From CAVQBC01 sp963710665 (GTDB lineage Bacteria > Actinomycetota > Thermoleophilia > Solirubrobacterales > Solirubrobacteraceae), in assembly GCA_963710665.1 (NCBI GenBank), contig CAVQBC010000008.1, positions 682,001-746,000 of the forward strand: a stretch of 64,000 nt of DNA, read 5' to 3'. This document shows positions 18,055-25,348 of this stretch, in pieces; the stretch's first letter is position 1, and every line of letters starts with the position of its first letter. The translations under genes and the position numbers were made by a program. Under the pieces are notes generated by a model. The model saw only the letters and a program-made list of their open reading frames with translations. It ran no database searches and was not told the origin of the DNA.

Positions 18055-18311
18055 CCGTCCTCGCCGTCCTCGGCGCGAACGCCCTGTGGCTGACCTACGT
18101 GTGGCTGCTGTCGGCGATCGTCGCGTCCTACCTGTCCAACCGCAAGGGCTACAGCGAGAAGGCCGGCCTCGCGTCCGGGCTGCTGCTGTTCGTCATCGGC
18201 CCGCTGATCTGGCTCTTCTGGCCGGCGCGGCCGGAGTCCAAGTGGAAGACGATCGGCCCGTTCGGCCGGGGCAGGCCCGCCACCGCGCCCGAGCGTCCTC
18301 CCACCGTCTAG
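18051..18311 (+). CDS. Small membrane protein at the end of the liv operon
   Basis: An 86-residue protein with two membrane helices (about residues 4-24 and 39-61) separated by a polar loop YLSNRKGYSEKAG, and a basic Pro-rich tail. No known transporter family is recognised. The 4-base overlap with livF indicates co-translation, so it may be an accessory protein of the importer, but small membrane proteins of this type are widespread in actinobacteria. Confidence 0.75.
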   Translation: MTVLAVLGANALWLTYVWLLSAIVASYLSNRKGYSEKAGLASGLLLFVIGPLIWLFWPARPESKWKTIGPFGRGRPATAPERPPTV

Positions 18312-18312
18312 C

Positions 18313-18666
18313 TCACCCGGGCTCCTCGACGTCCATCCGCGCGATCAGCTCGCCGCGGAACGCGTAGACGTGCAGCACGCGCCCCTCGCCGAGCAGCGCG
18401 CCGTCGAGTGAGCGCGCGACCTGGTGCACGTCGACGGCGACGCGCCCGTCGGCGCGCGTCGCGACGGCGAGGGGCTCGACGGTCGGGTCGATGGCCGCCC
18501 ACTGCCGCGTCCAGTAGTCGCGCACGGCCTCGCGGCCGTGGACCCGGCCGCCCTCCCACGCGTTCGGCCAGTCGACGTCGGCGGTCATCTGCGCGAGCAG
18601 CGCGTCGATCTCGCGCGCGTTGAAGGCGCGGTAGAGCGCGTGCACCCGCTGCTCGCGGTCCTCCAC
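18313..18666 (-). CDS. SnoaL-like / NTF2-fold protein
   Basis: A protein of about 117 residues with the cone-shaped NTF2/SnoaL fold pattern: RVHALYRAFNAREIDALLAQMTADVDW, then GREAVRDYWTRQW and a C-terminal strand set ending ELIARMDVEEPG. Such proteins are ketosteroid-isomerase-like enzymes or binding domains; the substrate is unknown. The start is uncertain: GTG at 18666 is 2 bases after the stop of the upstream gene, while CTG at 18672 overlaps that stop (CTGA). Confidence 0.8.
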   Translation of the reverse strand: MEDREQRVHALYRAFNAREIDALLAQMTADVDWPNAWEGGRVHGREAVRDYWTRQWAAIDPTVEPLAVATRADGRVAVDVHQVARSLDGALLGEGRVLHVYAFRGELIARMDVEEPG

Positions 18667-18668
18667 GG

Positions 18669-18995
18669 TCAGTGCGGCGCGGCGATCCGGTGCAGGCGGA
18701 TCCGGTCGTGGCTCGGCCCGGCCGTCAGGCACGCGGGCCGGAAGCTCGCGCCGCTCGGCCGGTCGCAGGGCGGCGGGGAGAACGTCTCCGCGGCGTCGAT
18801 CGCCACGAGCGCCGGGAAGCGGTCGGCCGGTCCCAGCGCCGCGGGCGTCAGCGCCGCGAAGATCAGCGCCGCCACCATGGCGACCCCGGGCCGGCGCGCG
18901 CGGTCGGCGCGGCGGCGCTGGGCGTCGAGGGAGCGCTCGGCGGCGGCCTGCAGATCGTCGCCGAGCCGCGACAGGTCAGGAGGCAGATGGGCCAC
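18669..18995 (-). CDS. Small single-pass membrane protein, unknown function
   Basis: A 108-residue protein: an N-terminal amphipathic, Arg-rich cytoplasmic part (about residues 1-36), one membrane helix (about 38-55, VAMVAALIFAALTPAAL) and an exported tail with two Cys (PPCDRP and RPACLTAGP) that could form a disulfide. No family is recognised. The GTG start is supported by TAGTGT six bases upstream. It forms an operon with the SnoaL-like gene. Confidence 0.65.
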   Translation of the reverse strand: MAHLPPDLSRLGDDLQAAAERSLDAQRRRADRARRPGVAMVAALIFAALTPAALGPADRFPALVAIDAAETFSPPPCDRPSGASFRPACLTAGPSHDRIRLHRIAAPH

Positions 18996-19001
18996 TCACG
19001 C

Positions 19002-19007
19002 ACACTA
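19002..19007 (-). promoter_or_regulatory. Candidate -10 box, leaderless start at 18995
   Basis: On the minus strand TAGTGT lies 6 bases before the GTG start of the small membrane protein gene. No Shine-Dalgarno sequence is present. Confidence 0.5.
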
Positions 19008-19145
19008 TGGGTGCTCCGCCCGCTTCATGTCGGCGGCGAGTTCGCCTGGCGGCTCACTCGCTGGGAGCTCGGCGACCACCCGCCGTGCATTTCCGTTCGG
19101 TGCGCGCCGAACTCCCGCGCGCGGCGGTTCGCTTGTTGGCGGCGG

Positions 19146-19859
19146 CTATGGACCGCCGCCGCAGGCGCGCGGGACGGTGACGACGGGTCTGGCCGGGAGC
19201 GCCTTCTCGCCCGGCCTCCCGCTCACCTTGCAGTACGTATAGGCGCCGTCCGAGAAGGCCACGCGCGCGCGGTAGGGGTAGCCGACGGCGCCCCCGACGG
19301 TGGCCCCGCCCTCGGGGATGTCGGCAGTGACCGCGAGGCAGGCATAGCGGCCGGCCGGGCGGTCGAGCCGCCCCGCGGGGTCGGGGCCGGACGCGGCTCG
19401 CGGGAACGGGTCGCAGCTCACGCTACGGACGGTGTGGTCGATCTCCCCGGCGCGGCGGCGGGCGCGGGCGTCGCGCTCGATCGCGCCCGCGAGACCGGCG
19501 ACCAGCGCGCGCCGGGCCTCGAGCGCCTCGCCGCGGGGGAGGCCGGCCGCGGCGGGCCCGTGCCCGGTCCGGGGGCGCTGCTCGGCGGCCAGGCGCCGCT
19601 CGAGCTCCGCGCGGCGGGCGGCGGCCTGCTCGGCCTCCTGCGCCGTGCGGGCGCGCTTGCCCGCGTCGATCCGCGGGCCGCCGAGGACGATGCCGGCCAC
19701 GGCGGCGACCAGGAGGAGCCCTCCCACCGCGCCGGCGATGCGCTTGCCGCGGGGCGAGAGCTTGCGCCACAGCCAGCGGGGGATCTCGGGGAGGCTCGGG
19801 AGCGGGTCGTACCGGTCCGCCCCCGGCGTGCGCCCCATGTCGCCGCCCGGCTCCGGCAT
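19146..19859 (-). CDS. Membrane-anchored coiled-coil protein, unknown function
   Basis: A 237-residue protein: a short Pro-rich cytoplasmic head, one membrane helix (about residues 41-60) and a charged Ala/Arg/Glu-rich stretch (65-145) likely to form a coiled coil. The exported C-terminal domain has three to four Cys (VSCDPF, YACLAVTAD, YTYCKVSG, RACGGGP) and alternates in a beta-like way. No family is recognised. The ATG at 19859 is fixed by TAAGAT seven bases upstream. It is divergent from a CGNR-type gene; the start codons are 30 bases apart. Confidence 0.7.
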   Translation of the reverse strand: MPEPGGDMGRTPGADRYDPLPSLPEIPRWLWRKLSPRGKRIAGAVGGLLLVAAVAGIVLGGPRIDAGKRARTAQEAEQAAARRAELERRLAAEQRPRTGHGPAAAGLPRGEALEARRALVAGLAGAIERDARARRRAGEIDHTVRSVSCDPFPRAASGPDPAGRLDRPAGRYACLAVTADIPEGGATVGGAVGYPYRARVAFSDGAYTYCKVSGRPGEKALPARPVVTVPRACGGGP

Positions 19860-19866
19860 GCGGGCG

Positions 19867-19882
19867 ATCTTACCAGTAAAGT
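19867..19882. promoter_or_regulatory. Back-to-back -10 boxes of a divergent leaderless pair
   Basis: TAAGAT on the minus strand (19867-19872) is 7 bases from the ATG at 19859, and TAAAGT on the plus strand (19877-19882) is 7 bases from the ATG at 19890. The two -10 boxes are 4 bases apart, so the polymerases must compete, and each -35 region lies in or next to the other gene. Confidence 0.6.
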
Positions 19883-19889
19883 CATGACG

Positions 19890-20468
19890 ATGGTGAGGGG
19901 ATTCGAGCCCGGCCCGCAGCCCGGCGGGCGTGCGCCCGCGCCCGGCGAGCTCGGGCTGGTGCAGGCCTTCGTGAACACGTTCTGGCGGCCCGGAGACGGC
20001 ACGGACATGCTCGCCCGGCCGGCGGACCTCCGCGCCTGGCTGTGGGAGTGCGGGCTGCCGGGCGCCGAGGGCCCGGTGTCCGCCGACCAGCTCGCGCAGG
20101 CGCTGGACCTCCGCGAGGGACTGCGCGGCCTGCTCTACGTCAACAACGGCGCGACGGCGGACCCGGCGCGCCAGGCGCGGCTCGACGCGGCGCTCGACGG
20201 GCTGAGCGTCGGCATCCGGCTGACGGCGTCGGGCCCGGAGCTCGCGCCCGCGGGCGGCGGGGTGGACGGCGCGCTGGGGAGCCTCGCGACCGCCGTCGCG
20301 CGCGCGATGCTCGAAGGCCGCTTCTCACGCCTGAAGGCGTGTCCCGGCCCGCACTGCGGGTGGGCGTTCTACGACCACTCGCGCAACGGCGGCGGCCGCT
20401 GGTGCTCGATGAGCATCTGCGGCAGCCGGGTGAAGGCGCGCGCCTACTACCGCCGCCGCCGGCCCTGA
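19890..20468 (+). CDS. CGNR zinc-finger / ABATE-domain protein, probable regulator
   Basis: A protein of about 192 residues. The N-terminal part (GLVQAFVNTFWRPGDGTDML, with later LAQALDLREGLRGLLYVNNG) matches the stress-sensing ABATE domain, and the C-terminal 45 residues hold four Cys in the CGNR arrangement (CPGPHCGWAFYDHSRN, then WCSMSICGSRVKARAYY; here CGSR). Family members are putative DNA-binding regulators. The second ATG at 19890 is preferred over 19884 because it sits 7 bases after the -10 box; 19884 would be only 1 base away. Confidence 0.82.
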   Translation: MVRGFEPGPQPGGRAPAPGELGLVQAFVNTFWRPGDGTDMLARPADLRAWLWECGLPGAEGPVSADQLAQALDLREGLRGLLYVNNGATADPARQARLDAALDGLSVGIRLTASGPELAPAGGGVDGALGSLATAVARAMLEGRFSRLKACPGPHCGWAFYDHSRNGGGRWCSMSICGSRVKARAYYRRRRP

Positions 20469-20482
20469 CCGGCCGGGCCGGG

Positions 20483-21391
20483 CTAACCCCGCAGCGCGGC
20501 GCGCAGCGCCTCGTCGAGATCCGGGTGGCGGAAGTGGTAGCCGAGCTGGCGCGTGCGCCAGGGGATCGCCCGCCGCCCCTCGACCACGAGATCGGCCATC
20601 TCGCCGTAGAGGGCGCGCACGGCGAGCGCCGGCACGGGGGCGATCGCGGGACGGTGCAGCGCGCGCCCGAGCGCCCTCGAGAACTCGCGGTTCGTGACCG
20701 GCTCGGGGGCGGTGGCGTTGACCGCGCCCGACCAGGCGTCGTCGGACAGGGCCTGCACGTAGATCCCGACGACGTCGTCGATGTGCACCCACGACATGTA
20801 CTGCCGGCCGCCGGCGACCGGCCCGCCCACGCCGAGCCTGAACGGCACGAGCATCGTCTTCAGCGCGCCGCCGTCGCGGTCGAGCACGACCCCGGTACGA
20901 ACGGTGACGACGCGCAGGCCGATCCCCTCCGCCGCGCGGGCCTCGGCCTCCCAGGCGACGCACAGCTCCGGCAGGAAGCCAGAGCCAGGCGGGCTGTGCT
21001 CGTCGATCACCTCGTCCTCGTGGGCGCCGTAGTAGTCGATCCCGGACGCGGACACGAGCGCGCGCGGGCGCGGCTCGGCCGCGCGCAGCCCGGCGACCAG
21101 GTTGCGCGTCCCCTCCTCGCGGCTGGCGCGGAGGCGGCGCTTGGCGTCGTCGCTCCAGCGCTGGTTGATCGGCTCGCCGGCGAGATGCAGGACGGCGTCG
21201 CGGCCCGTCAGCGCCGCTGTCGGCGCGCGGCCCGCCTCAGGGTCCCAGGCGTGCGCCTCGACGCCGCCGAGCGACGTCTGCGCCCGCTCCGGGTCGCGCG
21301 TGAGCACGGTCACCTCGTCGCCGCGGGCCTGCAGCTCCGCGATCACCCTGGGGCCGATCAGCCCCGTGGCTCCCGTGATCGTCACCTTCAT
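20483..21391 (-). CDS. NAD-dependent epimerase/dehydratase family protein (TIGR01777-like)
   Basis: A 302-residue extended SDR. It starts MKVTITGATGLIGPRVIAEL with the GxxGxxG nucleotide motif; ASGIDYYG with the paired Tyr and a C-terminal DUF1731-like part (RRAIPWRTRQLGYHFRHPDL) are typical of the TIGR01777/YfcH group, whose substrates are mostly unknown. The ATG at 21391 has a strong Shine-Dalgarno sequence (AGGAGG on the minus strand, 21399-21404). Confidence 0.9.
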   Translation of the reverse strand: MKVTITGATGLIGPRVIAELQARGDEVTVLTRDPERAQTSLGGVEAHAWDPEAGRAPTAALTGRDAVLHLAGEPINQRWSDDAKRRLRASREEGTRNLVAGLRAAEPRPRALVSASGIDYYGAHEDEVIDEHSPPGSGFLPELCVAWEAEARAAEGIGLRVVTVRTGVVLDRDGGALKTMLVPFRLGVGGPVAGGRQYMSWVHIDDVVGIYVQALSDDAWSGAVNATAPEPVTNREFSRALGRALHRPAIAPVPALAVRALYGEMADLVVEGRRAIPWRTRQLGYHFRHPDLDEALRAALRG

Positions 21392-21496
21392 CCACGTGCC
21401 TCCTCGTAGCCGGTTCTTCCCACGGTACGGGAGCGGATGCGCGCCAGATGAGGGTCGACGCGCCACTTCGGCGCCACCCGGGTGACGAAACTGCAC

Positions 21497-21519
21497 TTCG
21501 GCCCGTATGACGGGCCGAA
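21497..21519. promoter_or_regulatory. Perfect 10-bp inverted repeat
   Basis: TTCGGCCCGT-ATG-ACGGGCCGAA, about 106 bases upstream of the epimerase start. It could be a hairpin or an operator for a dimeric regulator; nothing decides between these. Confidence 0.45.
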
Positions 21520-21603
21520 TGTCAGCTTCGGGTCGGCCGGGCGCTCGGGGCGGCCGGGACATCCGCGCGCTGAGCGTCAGCGCGCGGGTCCGAGGCAATA
21601 GGC

Positions 21604-21651
21604 GCGGTGCGCCGCCCGCCGAGGTGTCCAGTCAGACGGGCGGCGCACCGC
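21604..21651 (-). terminator. Long hairpin, 15-bp stem
   Basis: The perfect stem GCGGTGCGCCGCCCG / CGGGCGGCGCACCGC encloses an 18-base loop. It lies 76 bases downstream of the receiver-formyltransferase stop on the minus strand and is the second of two terminator-like hairpins. Confidence 0.55.
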
Positions 21652-21662
21652 TGGTGAGGGGT

Positions 21663-21699
21663 GCGGCGCGCGGACCCCTGGGGTCCGGCCGCGCGCCGC
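21663..21699 (-). terminator. Hairpin after the receiver-formyltransferase gene
   Basis: GCGGCGCGCGGACCCC pairs with GGGGTCCGGCCGCGCGCCGC (4-base bulge GGCC), 27 bases past the minus-strand stop at 21727. With the next hairpin it makes a tandem terminator. Confidence 0.55.
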
Positions 21700-21726
21700 T
21701 CGGGGCCTGAGGGAGGTCCGGTCGCC

Positions 21727-23070
21727 TCAGGGCGCCCCGCTTGTGGGCCGCTCGGTGACGGCCTCAGTCGTGACGGTTGGTGCCGGCTGTCGCGCGTGCC
21801 ACTTCCACCGCAGGTAGGACGTCAGCCAGGGCTGGCCCCAGACGGCCGAGGTCCGGCCGGCGGTGTCCAGCGGGGTGGCGTCGCCGCGGTGGATGTCGAG
21901 CAGCCGGTCGCGCACCGCGTCGAGGTTCTCGAGCACCATGCGCTTCTGGATGACGCTGTGCGACTCGGTCCGCTCGTCGTACGCGTAGCTGTAGTAGCCG
22001 TAGACGGGACCGGTGTCGACGCCCTTGTCGACCCGCAGCAGCGTCATCCCGACGCGCTCGTGGTCGCCGTTGGCCAGCGCCCAGAAGCAGCCGTGCGAGT
22101 TGCGGTACTCGGGCGTGACGCCGGGATGCATCACGTAGGTCCCCTGGGCGGGCAGCGAGAAGATCGACTCGTCGAGCAGCGTCCGGGAGCGGGCGATCAT
22201 GAGGTCGGGCCGGCGGTCGGCGATGAAGCGCTCGACCTCGGGCGTGTTCGGGCTCGGGGCATGGAGCACCGGGACCTCGTGGTCGAGCGCGGGGTAGCGC
22301 GCCTCGAGGTCGCGCATCGCCCGGCGCTCCCACGCGCGGTCGCGGCCGGCGAGGAACAGGCGGGCGTACAGCCGGAAGGCGGCGACGTCGAGCATCCGGG
22401 CGGCGCCGACGCGCCCGTGCTCGTGGCGCATGCGCTCCCACACGCGACCGCGCGGCTCGTCGAGCACGACGACGCCGGCGAGGTCCGAGAAGGAGGCGAG
22501 CCAGCGGGTGAGCACCCCGGCCTCCAGGGCGCCGTCGTCGTGGTGCATGAGGACCGTGCGAGGCGGCCGCACCGGCGCCGGGCGGTCCTCGGGCCGGCGG
22601 GCGCGGGCGAAGCGCCGCTTGCGCCCCGCGTCGAGCACCGCGCGGCAGATGTCATCGCGCTCGGCGTCCTTGCCGACGTAGCCGGTCGCGCCCGCCGCGA
22701 GCGCGTCGGAGAGGAGCGGCGGTTCGGTGAAGGCGGAGAGCAGCAGCGTGGCGACCCCGGAGCCGTCGGCGGCCAGCGCGCGGACGATCTCGATGCCGTC
22801 GAGCTCCGGCATGCGCAGGTCGAGCACCGCGACGTCGGGCTGCTGCTCGCGGATCTGCGCGAGCGCCGTGCGGCCGTCGGCGGCCTCAGCGACGACCTCC
22901 GCGCGCCCGGTCTGCTCCAGCGCGCGCACGATGCCCTGGCGGAACACCGGGTGGTCGTCGGCGACGAGCACGCGCACGCGCTCTGGGCCGCCGCCGGCCC
23001 CCGCGCCGTGGACGCCTGCCACGGGAACCGGCGCGGAGGTGGCGGCAGCGGCCGTTCCGGCGTCCGACAT
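21727..23070 (-). CDS. Response-regulator receiver domain fused to a formyltransferase-like domain
   Basis: A 447-residue two-domain protein. Residues 32-150 are a full receiver domain: acidic pair D38/D39, phospho-acceptor D84 (AVLDLRMPELDG), T/S position S112 and K134 (GYVGKDA). After a basic linker (150-170), residues 170-420 resemble formyl transferases: PEVERFIADRRPDLMIARSR, then MHPGVTPEYRNSHGCFWAL and VDKGVDTGPVY. H315 and D352 match the catalytic His and Asp; the usual Asn two residues before the His is Val313. No HTH is present. The gene is divergent from a NarL-type regulator whose receiver domain is similar. The ATG at 23070 is the best start in a low-complexity N terminus; a start nearer residue 32 is possible. 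The fusion is what I see; phospho-control of the enzyme is inferred. Confidence 0.8.
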   Translation of the reverse strand: MSDAGTAAAATSAPVPVAGVHGAGAGGGPERVRVLVADDHPVFRQGIVRALEQTGRAEVVAEAADGRTALAQIREQQPDVAVLDLRMPELDGIEIVRALAADGSGVATLLLSAFTEPPLLSDALAAGATGYVGKDAERDDICRAVLDAGRKRRFARARRPEDRPAPVRPPRTVLMHHDDGALEAGVLTRWLASFSDLAGVVVLDEPRGRVWERMRHEHGRVGAARMLDVAAFRLYARLFLAGRDRAWERRAMRDLEARYPALDHEVPVLHAPSPNTPEVERFIADRRPDLMIARSRTLLDESIFSLPAQGTYVMHPGVTPEYRNSHGCFWALANGDHERVGMTLLRVDKGVDTGPVYGYYSYAYDERTESHSVIQKRMVLENLDAVRDRLLDIHRGDATPLDTAGRTSAVWGQPWLTSYLRWKWHARQPAPTVTTEAVTERPTSGAP

Positions 23071-23277
23071 CCCATCTCGAGCACCCGCAACGGGGGCCGG
23101 GGAGGACCGCGGGGGCGCGATGTGGGAGCCGAAGGCAGGCACGGCCCGGGAAGCGTGCCGGTCCGCGGGCTCCGCTCCCATCCTCCGCCCCGGGTGTCCG
23201 GAGGATGAGACGGTCCTCCCCCGATCGGGGGAAGCCGAGCTGCGCCGACGCGCAAGCGCGGTGCCACAATCGGACCC

Positions 23278-23925
23278 GTGAGCGCCGCTCCACGACGCGT
23301 CCGCGTCCTCGTCGCCGACGACCACCCGGTGTTCCGCGACGGCATCGTGCGCGCGATCGAGGAGCGCACCGAGCTCGACCTCGTCGGGGTGGCCTCCGAC
23401 GGCCGCGCCGCGCTCGAGCAGATCGCGCAGTCCGAGCCCGACGTCGCGCTCCTCGACATCAAGATGCCCGGCCTGGACGGGGCGAAGGTGCTCCGGGCGC
23501 TCCAGCGCGACGCGCTGCCGACCAAGGTGCTGTTCCTCTCCGCCTTCGGCGATCCCGCGCTCGTCTACGAGGCGCTCGAGGGCGGCGCCGCCGGCTTCCT
23601 CTCCAAGGACGCCGAGCGCACGGAGATCTGCGAGGCCGTCCAGCGCGCCGCGCGCGGCGAGACCGTGCTCTCCCCGGGGCTCGAGAACGGGCTCGCCGCC
23701 CAGATCCGCCTGCGCGCGCGCGATGAGCGCCCCGTACTGACCCCGCGCGAGCGCGAGGTGCTGGCGCTGCTCGCCGAGGGCCAGTCGGCGCCCGACATCG
23801 CCCGCGAGCTCGTCCTCTCGACGACGACGATCAAGACGCACCTGGGCCACCTCTACGAGAAGCTCGGCGTCTCCGACCGCGCGGCGGCGGTGGCCGAGGC
23901 GATGCGGCGGGGCCTGATCGAATGA
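23278..23925 (+). CDS. NarL/FixJ-family response regulator
   Basis: A 215-residue DNA-binding response regulator. The receiver domain has D14/D15, phospho-acceptor D60 (LLDIKMPGLDG) and K110 (FLSKDAER). The LuxR-type HTH occupies residues 154-215 (LTPREREVLALLAEGQSAPDIARELVLSTTTIKTHLGHLYEKL). The GTG start follows CACAAT by 7 bases, close to the leaderless pattern. It is followed 7 bases later by its probable kinase, and the divergent neighbour carries a related receiver domain. Confidence 0.95.
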   Translation: MSAAPRRVRVLVADDHPVFRDGIVRAIEERTELDLVGVASDGRAALEQIAQSEPDVALLDIKMPGLDGAKVLRALQRDALPTKVLFLSAFGDPALVYEALEGGAAGFLSKDAERTEICEAVQRAARGETVLSPGLENGLAAQIRLRARDERPVLTPREREVLALLAEGQSAPDIARELVLSTTTIKTHLGHLYEKLGVSDRAAAVAEAMRRGLIE

Positions 23926-23932
23926 CGCGGCG

Positions 23933-25096
23933 ATGACCACGCCCGCGGAGCGCGGCGGCGAGGAGCTCGGCGTCGCGCTGCTGCGGGTGGCGCTCGTCCC
24001 CGTGGCCGCGCTCAGCGAGGCGCTGATCCCGCACCCGGAGCTGCCGTTCGACGCGTTCCCCTACGTGCTCCTCGCCGTGGGGATCTACGCGGTCGCGATG
24101 CTCGCGCTCGAGCTCGGCCCGGTGCGCTGGCGGCCGCCGGCGCTCGCGGCCGCCGTGATCGACCTGCTGGCGATCACCGCGCTCGTCTACACCTCGGGCG
24201 GCGCGCGCTCCCAGCTGCGCTTCGCGTTCTACGTGCTGCCGGTCGCCGCCGCGGTGCGGCTCTCGCCGCGGATCACCGCGCTGTGGTCGGTGCTCGCGAT
24301 CCTCGCCTACCTGGCGGTCGCGTTGCCGCACCCGACCACCGACGCCGTCGGCGACCTCGAGTTCATCCTCGCGCAGGCGCTCGCGCTGGCGTGGGTGAGC
24401 GCGGCCGCGGTCATGCTCTCCGCGCTGCTGCAGCGCCGCACCGACGCGCTCGCCCGGCTCGCCCGCCAGCGCCGCAGCCTGGTGAGACAGGCGCTCGACG
24501 CGGAGGCGCGCGAGCGGCGGCGGCTCGCCGAGGCGCTGCACGACGAGGCGATCCAGAACGTCCTCGCCGCCCGCCAGGAGGTCGTCGACGTGGCCCGCGG
24601 CGCGCCGGGCGCCGCCGAGCGCGCCCGCGCGGCGCTCGACGACGCCCAGCACCAGCTCCGCCAGGAGGTGCTGGCCATGCACCCGCTCGGGCTCGAGCGG
24701 GCCGGGCTGGCCACGGTCCTGCGCAGCCTCGCCGACGACGCGTCCCGCCGCGGCGGCTTCGCCACCGAGGTGGTCGTCGAGCCCGACGCCGTCGGCGAGC
24801 ACGACGAGCTCGTGCTCGCCACCGCGCGCGAGCTGCTCACCAACGCCGTCAAGCACTCGCGCGCGCACCAGGTCGCGCTGCGGCTCGAGCGCGACGACGG
24901 CCTCGTGCGCCTCGAGGTGGCCGACGACGGGCGCGGGCTGACCGAGGAGCGCCTCGACGTCGCGGTCGCCGACGGCCACATCGGTCTCGCGTCGCTGGCC
25001 GAGCGGATCGACGCCGTGGGCGGCGAGCTGGCGCTGCGCGGCGCCCGCGGGGGCGGCACGAAGGTCGTGGTGACGCTGCCCTCCGCGCTCGGCTGA
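23933..25096 (+). CDS. Sensor histidine kinase (HisKA_3 type)
   Basis: A 387-residue membrane kinase. The N-terminal half has five or six hydrophobic helices (about residues 14-165) and no large extracellular domain, so it probably senses a signal in or near the membrane. The dimerisation/phospho-acceptor helix ERRRLAEALHDEAIQNVLAAR puts the phospho-His at residue 203; the HATPase domain has ELLTNAVKHS (N box) and VADDGRGL (G1). This is the NarX/DesK class that pairs with NarL-type regulators, and it is co-transcribed with one. It may also phosphorylate the divergent receiver-formyltransferase protein. Confidence 0.94.
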   Translation: MTTPAERGGEELGVALLRVALVPVAALSEALIPHPELPFDAFPYVLLAVGIYAVAMLALELGPVRWRPPALAAAVIDLLAITALVYTSGGARSQLRFAFYVLPVAAAVRLSPRITALWSVLAILAYLAVALPHPTTDAVGDLEFILAQALALAWVSAAAVMLSALLQRRTDALARLARQRRSLVRQALDAEARERRRLAEALHDEAIQNVLAARQEVVDVARGAPGAAERARAALDDAQHQLRQEVLAMHPLGLERAGLATVLRSLADDASRRGGFATEVVVEPDAVGEHDELVLATARELLTNAVKHSRAHQVALRLERDDGLVRLEVADDGRGLTEERLDVAVADGHIGLASLAERIDAVGGELALRGARGGGTKVVVTLPSALG

Positions 25097-25108
25097 GCCG
25101 CCATCACG

Positions 25109-25330
25109 GAGCGATCCGCCACGGCCGGGAGTTTCGGCCGGTCCCCGGACGGTCGCGCCCGGTCGGCGTCGGCCGGCCGAAACTCCGAAGCGAGCGAGCC
25201 GCAAGGCGAGCTCGCCGCGCGAGCGATTCGCCACGGCCGGGAGTTTCGGCCGGTCCCCGGACGGTCGCGCCCGGTCGGCGGTCGGCCGGCCGAAACTCCG
25301 AAGCGAGCGAGCCGCAAGGCGAGCTCGCCG
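25109..25330. repeat. Tandem duplicate of a 112-base palindromic element
   Basis: Two copies (25109-25220 and 25221-25330) differ by one substitution and one inserted G. Each contains a perfect 14-bp inverted repeat, GGAGTTTCGGCCGG ... CCGGCCGAAACTCC (25128-25141/25173-25186 and 25240-25253/25286-25299), around a 31-32-base loop, and ends with CGAGCGAGCCGCAAGGCGAG. It fills the gap between the kinase gene and polA. It looks like a REP-type or other small dispersed element, and could terminate transcription of the kinase gene. Confidence 0.8.
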
Positions 25331-25332
25331 AC

Positions 25333-25338
25333 TACGCT
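25333..25338 (+). promoter_or_regulatory. Candidate -10 box for polA
   Basis: TACGCT is 10 bases before the polA ATG and starts immediately after the second copy of the duplicated element. Confidence 0.45.
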
Positions 25339-25348
25339 CAAGGGCCGG

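Larger units (their letters stand above)
21392..21726. other. 335-base intergenic region rich in palindromes
   Basis: No gene is supported here. It lies between the start of the epimerase gene and the end of the receiver-formyltransferase gene, both on the minus strand. It holds the epimerase ribosome binding site, a perfect 10-bp palindrome at 21497-21519 and two strong hairpins at 21604-21651 and 21663-21699. Confidence 0.8.
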
